From: Certhia americana | Lineage: Eukaryota; Chordata; Aves; Passeriformes; Certhiidae | Direction of reading: 5' to 3' | DNA: 64,000 nucleotides | Assembly: GCA_018697195.1 (NCBI GenBank) | Contig: CM031864.1 | Coordinates: forward strand, 28,343,962 to 28,407,961 | Shown: positions 41,666 through 54,300 of the stretch, one piece after another | How positions within the stretch are numbered: the stretch's first letter is position 1 | How the letters are laid out: every line of letters begins with the position of its first letter | Program-made: the position numbers and the translations under genes | Notes under the pieces: model-generated | What the model saw: only the letters and a program-made list of their open reading frames with translations | Told to the model about the DNA's origin: nothing | Databases searched by the model: none

Positions 41666-43295
41666 AGAAAAGCCAAGAGAAAGCTATTATTCCTTGTCTA
41701 AAATCTCCTTGCTCTAAAATGTCTCTCTGGATCTGGGTCTGTTGGAAGATGTGGAGAGCACAGAAGGGAAAGAGGGGGATGCAGATGTCAAAAGAAACCC
41801 CAGCAGCCACAACTGCTGCCACAACATCTCCCAGTGTCTGTGCCATGAAGAAGCAGGGCAGGGATGCTGAACTCTGGATTGGAACTTGAGGCCAGGGCAA
41901 GACCAGCCCTCCTCAAGCTGGTGCCCTCGGAGACTTCCACATCACCCCACTCACCCCCCGGCTCCTTTCCTGGTGGCCATGGAGGGAGTTACCAGACACA
42001 GACCCTTCCCCAAGGTGTCCAACGAGTGCCAAAGCAAGGAAAGCTGATCAGCTGAAAATCTTCAGCCCTGAGAAGTTGCAGGGTGTCCTTTTGAAAACAT
42101 TGCCATCTTGTGTCTCTTCAGACACCTGAACACTGGTCGCCTGCCTGTTGGAGCCATCAAGGAGCTTTATTACAGGCAATCAGGGGCAATAAAGACCCAT
42201 GACAGTTACAGATCACTTGGCTGTGTCCTGTTCCTACTGCTACCTTGTAAAGTTGGACAGTAACCGTTTCCCTCATTTTTTTTCATCTCAATTTATGACT
42301 CCTCTACCATGAAAAGCCACTTACGCCCTCCACAGTTACATACACCGTATCCTCCAAGGCCAGTAAATCACAGTCTCAAGTCATGTCAAATTTTGTGAAA
42401 TAAAGCTAAATTGCAGTTGTACTCTAAGGCGAGAAGCTGCAAAATTGAGAGAGAACAAGCTCTGTTTAAAGCCAGAAATCCAGCTGGCAGCCTCCCATGG
42501 CTTGCAGAGGCAAGGATCACAAAAACCCTTCAGTGAGAGAAAATCCTGATAGCAGGGAGCCCACAGGACCTTCTATGCCACGCCAGACTGCCTCTGTAGG
42601 TCTTCTGTGGGTTAATCCCAGGAACTAAAATAGTCCAAACTCAGAGGAATTCACTCTATAAACTGAGCTGCAGTCCCTCACAGCCTGAACACAGAGGGCT
42701 GGTGGGAGCAGGACAGAACCAGGCTCCAGCAAAATTTATTCACTGAGGCTTGGTCCTTCAGCTTGAATTTGGACTTGGAAAGAAAACTGGGAAGCTGATG
42801 GGTTCATTGCTTCTTATTTTAAATTTTGGGGTTTGTTGGGTGATATTTTGTGCAAACAGAAGTTAGAGAAGTACTAACACAGCAGGGTTTCACTCTGCTG
42901 AGCCCATCTGGGCTCACTTAAAGTGCTGGGCACTGCACCAAGAACTGGGGAAACTGAGGACAAAATGTCTTCTCCCCAAACCACCCTTTACATGTTTCAG
43001 GGGCACTGTGACTTGTCTTTTCCCTTCTGTAGCAGAGTTAAACTTTCATGAAAGCTGAATTAACTTGGAGAAGAGCCAGCTCCAGGGACAGTCAGCAACA
43101 TGATGGAATGAGAGTAAGGAAGACCCAGACCACTGCTGCTCCTGCTAATTCCCCTGACTGCATCCCACACTAATAATTTCCAGGGGGCCCAAATTGCTCC
43201 ACACACTGCAGCTTCTCCATCCCACCATGACAGAGCATCCAGCCTGGCACTGGCGCCAGACACCTCTTTCATCATTTCTTAGGAAAACACTTGCA

Positions 43296-43400
43296 AAAAA
43301 CCCAAAAAAACCCAAAACAAAACAAAACAGAACCCCCAAAAACAAAACCGAAAAACCAACCAACCACCCCCCCCCAAAAAAAAAAAAAAAAAAAAAACAA
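43296..43400. repeat. A/C-rich low-complexity block
   Basis: CAAAA and CCAA units end in a run of ten C residues and about 20 A residues. It looks like expanded simple sequence. Confidence 0.85.
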
Positions 43401-43562
43401 CAAGCCAAAGGAAAAAAAACACTACTATTTTGGAAAACAGAGTTTATTCCACAGTCTTAGCTCAGGAGTCTTCTTCACAAGGTGACCTCACAGCCCATTG
43501 AATGAGCCCAGGGCACAAGCTAGAAGCTCTCCAGGTCCCCAGAAACAGAAAAGATCCAAACT

Positions 43563-43564
<2 letters not shown>

Positions 43565-43619
<55 letters not shown>

Positions 43620-43629
43620 NNNNNNNNNN

Positions 43630-43676
<47 letters not shown>
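43565..43676. repeat. (CA)n microsatellite interrupted by an assembly gap
   Basis: Pure CA dinucleotides run on both sides of ten N residues at 43620-43629. The true array length is unknown; the gap was probably left because reads could not span the tract. Confidence 0.97.
43620..43629. other. Assembly gap (10 N)
   Basis: Ten N characters inside the CA tract. A fixed number of N usually marks a gap of unknown size rather than a measured distance. Confidence 0.97.
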
Positions 43677-43679
<3 letters not shown>

Positions 43680-46583
43680 AGAAGAGGAAAATTATAAGCA
43701 GCTATGAAGAGACAAAAAACATCTCATGCCAGCGTCTTAGCTGATAAAAACCCAACGTGCATAGCACACAGCTTTGGGCTGGTTTACACTTAGCCCTCTC
43801 TGAATGTTTAATGGGAGTATATGCATCAGTTAATCAGCAGCACAAGACACAAAGCATTTTGTACCTCCTTGCCACGTGTTGTGCAATTAAAAGGCTTCTC
43901 ATTCAGGCACTGAAAGAAAAGTCAAGGGACTTTGGCTGTGAAACATCCATTATTCAAAAGTATATCCATTATTCAAAGTTTTTCTTAAAATCCTATTGTC
44001 AGTTTGAAAGGAAAAAGAAAATGAGTTTCTGAAAGCTGTGCTCCGTTGATATTCCACTCCAATTTTTGCTGATTGTAAGTACTAAAACTCCAGACATTTT
44101 GAGGAACTAAAGAAATCCTTCACAGTTGGTGAAAAAGGCAACACCCTGTGGGTAGTCACAATTTCTTCCCCCTCCCCGCACTTAACTCTACCTAGCAGGG
44201 GTGTGAAACACCCTGGCCAACAATGCACACTCCCAAATTGCTCAGCGACCCCAGCATGAGGCTGAGGAGCAGCTGTTCAGGAGGAGGCAATAACAAACTG
44301 CTCAGCAGGCAAGAATAGACACCCAGTGCTGCACCCCAGAGCTGACTGCACCCCTGATGGTGAAGGAAGCCTGGGTAGGAGGCACAGCCTTCTCACAGCA
44401 CTCAGGAGCTTCCACTTGGGGTGCCAGGGCTCAGATGCAGGAGCTTAAATGGGGAACAGATCCCAAGGGTGCCTCCTGCCATCCAAATGTAGGGGAAGAG
44501 GAGCATCAGATCCCACAGAGCCCCCCCAAGCTTTACCATAGCCCCTGCTGCAAAGGGGAAAAGCACTGAAACAAACAGCACTGCTCCAGGAAAGATGCTA
44601 CCCAGGAACCACCTGGACAGCAGAAAATATTCTGCTTTGCAAGAGCAAAAAATTCTGATAAATTGCTGACATTAGGATGTAAAACAAGTAGCCAAGGTTT
44701 TACCTACTCTTGGACCTGGGGGCCAGGATGCTGAGCAGCCCCTGAGAATCCAGGCATCAGGGACCTCTGAAGGGATTAAACAGGTCTTAAGTCCAGGTGG
44801 TAAATCAGTCCCCAGGCTGGAATATGGTCCGGGGATAAAAACATTCTCGGCGAGGCCCACAGCAGCAGGGTCTAAGGCCAGGCTGACTGGGCGGAGCTCA
44901 GCTAGATATTAGTGTTTCTACTCAAGGCTTAAAAAGCAGAAAAGCCCCCAGGCTGAGCTCATTTGGAGCCCCAGCCCGTGGGTGGGGATACACCGGAGGC
45001 ATCATGGAAAGGTAGAGCAGCTAAAGGCTGCTGTGCTGTAGGACTGGCTGTTGAAGAAAGAGCTGAACTGAAATTATTATTGAAGTTATATATCAGATTA
45101 AGAAGTAAGGGCTAAAACCTGAAAAATAATTGAGAGTTATGAGCCAGTAAATGTGCTTATAAATTTCATTTAAATAAATATGCATGAAACAGGAACAGGA
45201 GCCTTAGAAAGGCTTCTCTGTCCTTGAAGAAGTAAGGCTATAACATGTAGTAGTCTCTCAAGGCTCAAAGATTCTTTTATGTGAGTAAAGGAAGAACAAA
45301 AGAAAACATGGCAGAGTGAAGCAGCATTCACTGATAAATATTTGTTGCAACTGTAATGCCATATAAGAATATATGCTATTAGGTAGGCTTAAAGTCTGCT
45401 TGTTTAGGATTTCTGTAAGCACAGTGTGTAACTAAAATGTGGAACCTCCAGTGGTGTGACCTGAGCAAAGACACGACTCCACCAGAGCAAACTGATGGAA
45501 GGGTGATGTCTGACAACTAATAAATGCAGTAACTTGGCTGTAACATACTAAAGCCCTTAACACTGCTGGAAGCTCAGTGGGTGCCACAGGGCCCGAGTCC
45601 TCCTTTTCCACCATGATGCTGACTATTTTTCTACTGTCAGACTACCAACTTTAGGTGTTGCAAATAACTTGGGGAACAATCTGAGTGTATAAAATGAAGG
45701 CATTATTCAGCACCTGTGCTGACAGCTATCTTTAAGCAGCACATTTATCTAAAGTACAATGATGCTTCAAATAGTGGATACCTGTAGAGTGCTTCCAGAG
45801 TACTAAAATGAGCTGGATTTTATCTGCAGGAAGGCTATGGCTCACAGCTTATTTGGACAAATTCTTTGCTGCAATAGGCCATTTTCTGCTATTACCAGTG
45901 AAATAAGCTAAACACCCACTTCTTTTCTTCTGCAATGAGAAGCTGTGCATGATGTGATGAATTTGAAAAGCTTTTAAAGGATGGATGGGAGTTAAAGAAC
46001 TTCCTCCAGGGTCTAAGGCACTGCCAAGCAGGACTGGAGTTGCAAAAGGAAGCCGGGAGGGGTATTGCAGAATAGGCAGTGCTGAAGTGGCTGGTGGAGC
46101 CAGAGCTGCTGTGATGCTGAAACAGCAGGGCACAGCACAGACAAATTGAAGCATTGACAAATGAAATGGTTTGACTGTTGTGACTGCGCAGCCCGTTGTA
46201 GCTCAAGTTTCTCTCGTTAAGCTTCAAAGAGTAACAGCCAGCTCGTTAGTGGCATCTCAGGGTCCCTTTGTTTGAAGTGGCTCTTATAAAAGTAACAGTG
46301 TCTGTAATGGCCCCTCCTGGGACCAAGCCGGGCTGATACAGAGTCACGAGCATATCCATTCTCCCGAGGCAAAAACGCCGGGCAATGTGGCAGGCTATGT
46401 GCAGGGAGGAGGGCATGAGAGCAGTGTCCCTTCCTTGCTGATTACTGCTGGTGGCTGAATGGTCTTTGCTCAAAACACACAAACCTGTACACCCTGACAT
46501 CTTTCTGTTTTGGTCCTCATTTCAGCTCAGACCTTTCTGTGCAGCTGCTGACAGGTGCACTGCTGGTGGAGCAGTGCTCTGCT

Positions 46584-46758
46584 ACAGGATCACAGAGTGT
46601 TTTGACTCGGAAGGGACCTTAAGGCTTATCTTGTTCTACCCCTCTGCCATAGGCAGGACACCTTCCACTATCCCTGGTCGCTCCAAGCCCTGTCCAACCT
46701 GGCCTCGGACACTTCCAGGAATGGGACAGCCACATCTTCTCTGAACAACCTGTGCTTC
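46584..46758 (-). repeat. CR1 LINE 3' fragment
   Basis: GGATCACAGAGTGTTTTGAC, GGAAGGGACCTTAAGGCTTA and CCAAGCCCTGTCCAACCTGG are reverse-complement CR1 blocks. Confidence 0.88.
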
Positions 46759-48080
46759 ATCCCCCATATGCCAGTGGCTCCCAAATGGGCACCTGTGGGA
46801 CCCTGATTAGCTTCAGTTGCTCTTTATGCAGCTCAAACCATAAGAAGCAGCTAGAAGTGAACTATGATGATTTGCTCCCATAACCACTGACTGCAGCCTA
46901 GACACAGAATTAGGCTGTTGTCAGAGAGGAAAAGTGGTCCCCAGCCTTCTGATGGGGTTGGATAAGCAGTGTGAGAAGCCAGCTTACACAGCTGGAGAGG
47001 ATGACTTTTCCTGTGGCCTTGTGGTGGTTGAGCAGGTGGTTGAAGGCTTTATTGAACTGCAAATTCAGTCAGAGGTATTTATGGTGATGGCCATGAGGCT
47101 TTGCACAGAAGGAAGGGGCAGAATGAAGCATGTGAAGAAGTCTGCATCTGTCTGGGCTTTCCACTCCTGGGATCCACTGTTGGGGTTGAAAGGATGGAGG
47201 ACCAGACCAACTCCTGGCTATTCCTCTGCTCTACAGCCTTGAGTGTGCTGGATGGTGGCTATGTAAATATTTCTGTGGAGCTGAGCCATTACCTAAGGAT
47301 TAAAATACCATTGAATAAGTTAAAAAAATTATTTGAACACCTTCAAATGTGCTCCAGAGGGGAAATGCAAATGAAGGAGCATCAGGATCCACTAATCCAC
47401 TTCTAAAGCATTATCCCATCACATTATTCTTTAAGAACACAAGCCCTTTGGTATGGGAATGAGTGGGGTTTTATGACATTGCCACTGAGCACATCACAAT
47501 TCTGGCCCTGTAGTATTCAACCAGGAGTTAATGACTCCCTGGCTCCAACCCAATGAAAGAAGATTTAAAAGGATGAGGGGAAAATGGGATTTCTTGATTT
47601 TTTTTTTTTGTTTCTTAGAGAAGCAGGACTCTGGAGTTCCTGTGCCAGGGACCTAACTGCTCACAAAACTCTGTTTCTACCAAAAGAAAAAAAAAAAAAG
47701 GAAAAGGGTTTTGCTAAAATAATCCTGAGGAGTCTTCCCCATGCTTACCCATTCTAGTTTGGAGAATGCTCCAACATGGGGATGGGTTTTACTAGGGAAC
47801 GGAGAAGATAAAGGAAAAACTGGAAAAAACATCTTCCTGGCAGGGACTGTTGTTCCCATGGCACAAAAGGTTCTTCAGAAGCAGCAGATTAGGGAGAAAG
47901 AGGAGGATTTTTCCACTCTCACAATCCTGCACTCCCACATGAACCTGCAAGGAGAGTGAGGAAAGAAGATCCACTGGAGGTCTTGCATAACCTATGTGTT
48001 ATGCCTAGTCTTGAGGCATAACCTGTGTGCTGAGGAGGGCTTTTACTTCAGTGCAACTTTCCAGAGCTTCCTTGAAGATG

Positions 48081-48305
48081 TTTAGATGGAATAATGGAAG
48101 AAAGTCCTTTACTGTGGTGGTGATGAGACCCTGGAACAGGTTGCCCAGGGAAACTGCAGATGCCCCATCTCTGGGAGTGTTCAAGGCCAGGTTGGATGGG
48201 GCTTGGAGCAACTTGAGAGAGTGGAAGGTGTCTCTGCTTATGGCATGGGGTGGAAATGAGATGAGCTTTAAGGTGCCTCCCAATCCAACATTTTCTGCAA
48301 TTCTG
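48081..48305 (+). repeat. CR1 LINE 3' fragment
   Basis: TTTACTGTGGTGGTGATGAG, CAGGTTGCCCAGGGAAACTG and GGTTGGATGGGGCTTGGAGC in sense orientation, with a diverged terminus. Confidence 0.88.
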
Positions 48306-51300
48306 TCCCCACTGATGGCCTCAATGGCCATGTCAACTGCTCTGCTGCTTGTGAGCATTTCACCTCCTCTCTGCTCCAGCTGCAGTTCATGCTGTGGCTT
48401 GTGCTGCCCTTCAGAGCCAGTTCACATTTGGGGTTGTTCCCACTGCCCCATTGTCATTCTCACCAGAGACTGAAGAAACCCCCCCCACACCATGCAAAAG
48501 CTGCTCTGCTCAGAGAAGCACAGAGAACCTCAGGCTGAATGTGTGAGGTTTTCTCAAGCAAGTGGGAAGCTGGGGTGTGACCAACTCTTTCTCTGTGTAT
48601 ATTTAAATGTGTACATGGCACAGTGGAAAAAAACATGTCATTGATTTCTGAAAGGTGCAGTGTTTCCAGATGTGCTGTGTGTTTCCATTGTTTCCAGCCA
48701 CGTGCTGCATACTGTCATCCAAGGAAGACCTCTACAGAAAAGAAGCCCCATCCCTTCCCCTCTGCCCCAGCACAAAGCTTTGATGTAGTGAAGTGAAACG
48801 TTCTGCTAAGCAAGGACCTGTGTTTGATGCTGACTTTACAAGCAGGAGTACATTAACTCCAGGCTATATTGAAAATGTCACTCCTGTACCATTCAGACAG
48901 CTCATGTAATTGCCTCTGCTGTGGAGCAGGAGGAGGGTGGCATGGATCAAGGTACAGAAAAGATTCCTGAGGCCTAACCCCTCCTCTGCTGCTATCTCTC
49001 TGTATGACCCTCAGGACATTGCTTCATTTCAATGGCTTTGTCTAGAGTTGTTCTCATCCTTCAGAGGAGTGGAGAACTTGGCATTTCAGCTGGTGGCTGC
49101 TGCTGAAAATTGCAGGAGTTGGACACTCCCACTGCAGCTCCCTGGTGAAGGCTGAGTGGTACAGACACTGCTGCTCACAACCAGAGCTGCTGCCCTGGAG
49201 CCCATCAAGGAGCACTTAGCTCCTCCTTGATGAGACAGCTTTGTGATAGGGCCTGCTCAGGATGCTCCCAACTGAGAGGATTCAGGAATTAACTCACCAC
49301 TGCATGTGGCCTGTGGTGTTTCAGCACTGAACAAGTTCACCAGGAATGTCAAATTCTGGGTAGAAAGTTTGTGTTGAACAGTTCTGAAGTTTGTGTTGTA
49401 TCTGTGTGGGTTTAGTTTGTAAGAGTTGCCTTTCCTGCATCCCCTGACACCTTCAGACTGTTGAAATTCAACAGGTCAGGGCTGCTGACTGAATCTCTCA
49501 CTGGCTGCATCCCACCTGTACGCTGTGTAATCCTCACCTCTCTGGGATCTGCATGCCTTCCCCTGCTTAGAGGAAGAGAAAATCAAGGTGCAAACCTGAA
49601 ATGACCACTTCAGCTTATACAGATAGGTGCCAAAGAGACAAGATGCCAGTACTTTGGACAAATTTTTCATAGCTGAAATATCCAGGTGTAGGGTTATACT
49701 TCATGTTCTGCACCCTGAGCAGCTGCTGCTGCTGTTTACACTGATTAAGTCCATGTCCTGTGGTCAAGAACCAGCAAGATTGTGCCACAGGTAGTAGGCA
49801 ATTGCACCATTTCCTCACACTACATCTCCAGTGATCTGCTACAGCATCTGCTTAAAAACCTGTGACACGAGTAATTCCAAAGAAGGATGGGGCCAAAGAT
49901 CTGTTGAGCTGAACCCACGGTGGGGGCTGGTATTTGAAAAATAAAATGTTTTAGTTGTTTTTTTACATCTTTTAACAGCTTACTGTTAGGAAAAACTTCC
50001 CCCAAACATCACACTCTGCCAAAAATGACCGAGTAAGGGGAAAAAAGTCATCTGAGGGTTGCAAGGCAGTGGTTCAGGCAGAACTAAAGCCCTGAAAAAA
50101 TAGACAGAAGTCTTTGCAGTTTTGGAAAACAATGGCTCTGTATCCTCACCTTCTGATCAACGACATGCTCTGCCGCCACAGCTTTAGTGCCAGTCACACC
50201 ACTTTGCTTCCCTGCCAAAAAAACCCTTATTGGATGGGTGTCAGGAGAGAATTCATGTACTCCTGCTGTTCTCTCTGAATTAAACATTTGATTTCCCTGT
50301 GTTTTCAAGAAGAATCGTGAAGCAGCTCATGCTGTTTCTAGTAACAGTCCACTTAGCAATTGCATTAACTGAGTGTATTTACCCCCTTCATCTCCTGAAT
50401 GTGACTCCTCAGGCAGAGCCTGTGCCTTCTCCATTGGCAGAGCTCGGCCTCATACACAACCACAATGCCAAGGCTTGAAGGGGCAACCTCCACGGTACAC
50501 ACCTGGAACTCCACCCACTCTGATTGAGCAGGGGAATAGCAAATCCAAAAAAGGGAGCCCGTTCCTAAACTCTTGTATCCCTACATTTTCCTTACCTCCA
50601 TTCCCTTGTCATGGGCCAAAGGCTGGGCAAGTTGTGAGCAGCAAAATTACAGGTGGGCAGAAGATGGCAGCAACAGCCCAGCAACAGCTCTGCTTCACTG
50701 ACTAGGGATTTCCTTTCTTCGGGAATACCGGTGTGGTTTTGCGGAGGAGAGGAGATATTTTCTCCCCTTTGGACTTCAGGATTGTGATCAAGGCACAAGA
50801 GACACCTGGACTGGAAAACCAAAGGAGACAGCTCAGCATGAAAAGCTTGGTGTGAGAAGGACCGTGTAAGCATTACCCATGTATTGAAAGGCATTCATCC
50901 AGCCTGGGTGGATCATTACAGGAGATGTCCACGGGTTTTAGATCCTTAGTTCAGGTACACGAGGCTGGACAGATTTTCTGAATGGTCTTCCTGATACAGG
51001 GGATGCTGTTTCATGGGAGGTGATGGGAAATGGGCAGCAAGATTGAGGAGCAGCAGTGCTAGGACAGTTTTGGATGTTTTCTTTTAGTCTTTGATCATTG
51101 GAGAAGACTTGTGTGGATTTTAGATCCTGGATGCAAGAATACAAGGCCTTGTGGATTTTAAGCTTGACATCCCCTTTCCCCAATGGAAATACTTAGGGAA
51201 AATTAGATATTCGCTTATTTAGAGCTCTGCCTTTTCAAGGATGTGGCAAGTAGATCCTGAACACTCCACTGTGGTGGGGTTGTAGGCTGGGATGGGATGG

Positions 51301-54300
51301 CAGACACTGAAAGTGACATGTGGGAGAGGAGGGAGATCTGAACATCACACTGCCTTGCATCCTGAATTTAACCTTCCTCTTATTCCATCGTGTACACCTT
51401 TTGCAACATGCATGTAACTTTTGTTTATGTCCTGTTCTTAGGAAGATTCACTGGGATGGGATTTACAACTTCCAGCTCTGGAAGATCTTGACCAAGTCAC
51501 TTGTGTAAATTCAGTGTCCACACTTGTTAAAGGGAGTCAAAAACTCTTTCTTCTTGGTAAAGAGCCTGGAGATGTATCAGTGAAGAGAGGTAACTTTTTC
51601 TTACTAATGCAGCATTTAAAGGGGTTAATTTGAAAACAGGGCTTATGCTGCTGTAAGGTGTTGCCCAAATACTAAAAAAAATAAGCAGGCTCTCATGTTA
51701 AGGAGGTTTTCAGGGCAAATGGACAGGGCAGAGGGTTTGAAGAAGGAGGCTGGAGGCACAATCACATTCTCAGAACAGGGCTTTCTCTGGTGTGTGAAGC
51801 TGGTGGCCCCTGACAGTGTTTGTAGAGGGGACAAGGAAAGATCCAAAGGGAAGGGGGTTCTGGAGAGGGAGATGATTTGAGCTGAAAGAGGGGGAGCAGG
51901 GGAATAGCAAATCCTGGAGACAAGCAGGGCAGGTACAAGTTCCCTTGAGAAACATGACTTAATTTACTTCCCCAGTATAAGGGTATTAGATTATTCTCAG
52001 TGACCCAATAAGTGCCACAAGCCTTTGCAGTGATCACTGTACTTTGTGGGGCTGCAGAGGAGGGCATGGGGCATCCCACATGACCATAAGCTTTGCTGGT
52101 TTGGTAGCCTTGAAAATCTCCTCTTCAGGAGGCTTGTCCTGGCATGAGCACCAGAGCCTGCAGGAGGGAAAACTCCACCATCCTCTTGCCAGGGCAGTGT
52201 TTCATAAAGCTCTTACAGCTAAAGCCAAGGAGCATCTTTGGAGTGCTCCAAATAGTATGGGACCAAAGATCTTCGTGCTGGGCTTGGGGAGAAAGCAAAG
52301 GAAGCCCTGCAGTGGGGCTGAGCTTCAGGCACACGTGGGGGAGCCAGAGGGTGCTGAAGAGGAAGGACGAATGATGGGGAAAAGAAGATGGGAAAAAAGA
52401 AAGTATGCCCTGTCCCAGTTTGGGGAGACTTGAGAGACAACTGGGTCACTGCAGCTCCTCATAGTCCTGCTCCCAGCACAGCATCCCAGGGCACAGCTAT
52501 GCATCCCCAGGGACTGGGCATGGAGTACTGGCTGGGGCATTCAATATTGGGTAAACATAAAAATGTTGGGTAAATATTTAGAGTATCTAAGTAGATCTTT
52601 GCAGCTTCAGTGAACCACACCAGATGAAAACTTTGCAGAGGAGCATTTTGTCTTCCAAAGGCTTGATTTTTTAAAATGATTTTTTAAAATTATTTTTTAT
52701 TTTGTGAGAGAATGTGCCTATGCAGAAGCCTGTGGTGGTTCCCAGCAGTAAAAAAATGGCTGTGTGCTTCCATCACAGTGTGTCATCACACTGGTTTTCC
52801 CAATGGGGAAACCAAACATTCATGAGCCATGGGTTGAGTCAGAGCTCGTAGGGCCAGGGGATGAGAACCCTGATCTGCTGACTCTCCATCCCATAGTTTA
52901 ACCACAACTTTGTCCCTTCCCCCTCGGTGGATCTCACACTCCAAAGCTACACTGCTGCTTGCGCGTGATTTTTGGAGAAAACTATTTTCAGAGAAAATAA
53001 TGTGCTTCTTGGGTTGAAACATCTCATAATAACACTCTGTCCTGAAGGCGGATGGGAATGTGTGTGGGGGAGGGATGATGAGACAAAAAACTTGGGGGTG
53101 GAGAAATCAGTGTGGCTATGTTACAGCTGTGACCTTAAAAGAGGAAGACCAGAACACACTCAGCTGTTACTGTTCCACACAGCAGCTACCTGACAGAGAC
53201 CCAGAGCTGGGGTTAGGTGTAGCTGTGCCAACGTGGCTGTCCATCCCATGTCATGCCAGGTGTGGGGTAAATTTGGCTGGCTGATTGCTCTGGAGGCAGC
53301 TCCCAGTTGGCAGCAGTGATCACACCACCTGTGCGTCTTTATATCTGTGAATGAAGCAGTGTCTTTGTTCTGAGCTCCCTTTTGTCTGGCACTCAGATCA
53401 GGAAGAGAGATGAATTCCTCTCATAAAGTCCTGCAAAAGCTCTGAAAAGCAAAGCAACAGCAATGGGACTGAGAGACAGGATCAGTGCCCTGATCAGTGC
53501 TCCCGCATATGTACCACAGTGCGGGACATGCTGCAACTGAATGGGTATGAGAATTTCTGTGTATCCCCTTTTTCCTTCTAGGGTTCGCTCCAATAAGTGG
53601 TATTTTAGTAGCTAAGGGAGAGAGTGCTTCTCTTACTAGGGGTGCCTTGTGGTGACGTGAAGGAGAAGGGAGCAGGCTCAAGCTGAGTGCTGGTACTATT
53701 TCTAGATATAACAGGTCACTAGATGTCATGCACAACTTGATTGGAATCCTGCAAAAGTACTATGAACTGGCTCTTCTCTGGGGCAAGTGGATTTTAAAAT
53801 ATCATCTGTGGTCATAGAAGTGCTGAGACTACACTCCCATAGAAAATGCAGAGATGGGGTGAAGATACCCAACACAGCTCCTGGATGCTAAGTAATTTCT
53901 CAGGCAAAAATCTTCACTCATGAATGGGAAGCCCTAAACATTTTGGATTGTACCTGCAGAGAGCATTGAGCACTGCACATCTTGACAGTGGAGGCTTGTG
54001 GGAGCATTAGCTGTGGTTTGGGAGCTCAGGCTCCCAGAATTCAAGCTGTACATCTGCAGGGCAGTCACGGCATGGGCTCTCTCTGTATATACTGTCCTTC
54101 ACATCTGCCCTTGCCAGGCATCAGCCCTTACCTGTGAGCTGAAGTGGACAACTCGAAAAGCCTTTTGCTGCACTCTGCCACAGGGAGTCTGTCAGCTCAT
54201 TTCATCCATCAAATAAGCATACGATCAGCAGTAATTGCTTCTTGTCTCTGCTGTACAGCCTGATTAAAAACCAGGGGCACAGCCACCAAGTGTCATTGCT

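Larger units (their letters stand above)
39179..46583. other. Intergenic stretch, simple repeats only
   Basis: No exon recognised. It contains an A/T-rich tract at about 40076-40110, a poly(A) run of about 23 bases near 41614-41637 followed by CCAA repeats to about 41665, an A/C-rich low-complexity block at 43296-43400, and the gapped (CA)n tract. A weakly promoter-like patch lies at 44820-45020. Open frames within the A/C-rich and CA tracts are artefacts of composition. Confidence 0.5.

Noticed and set aside
43488..43707. Cys-Val and Thr-His repeat proteins
   Set aside because: Translations of the (CA)n microsatellite across an assembly gap.
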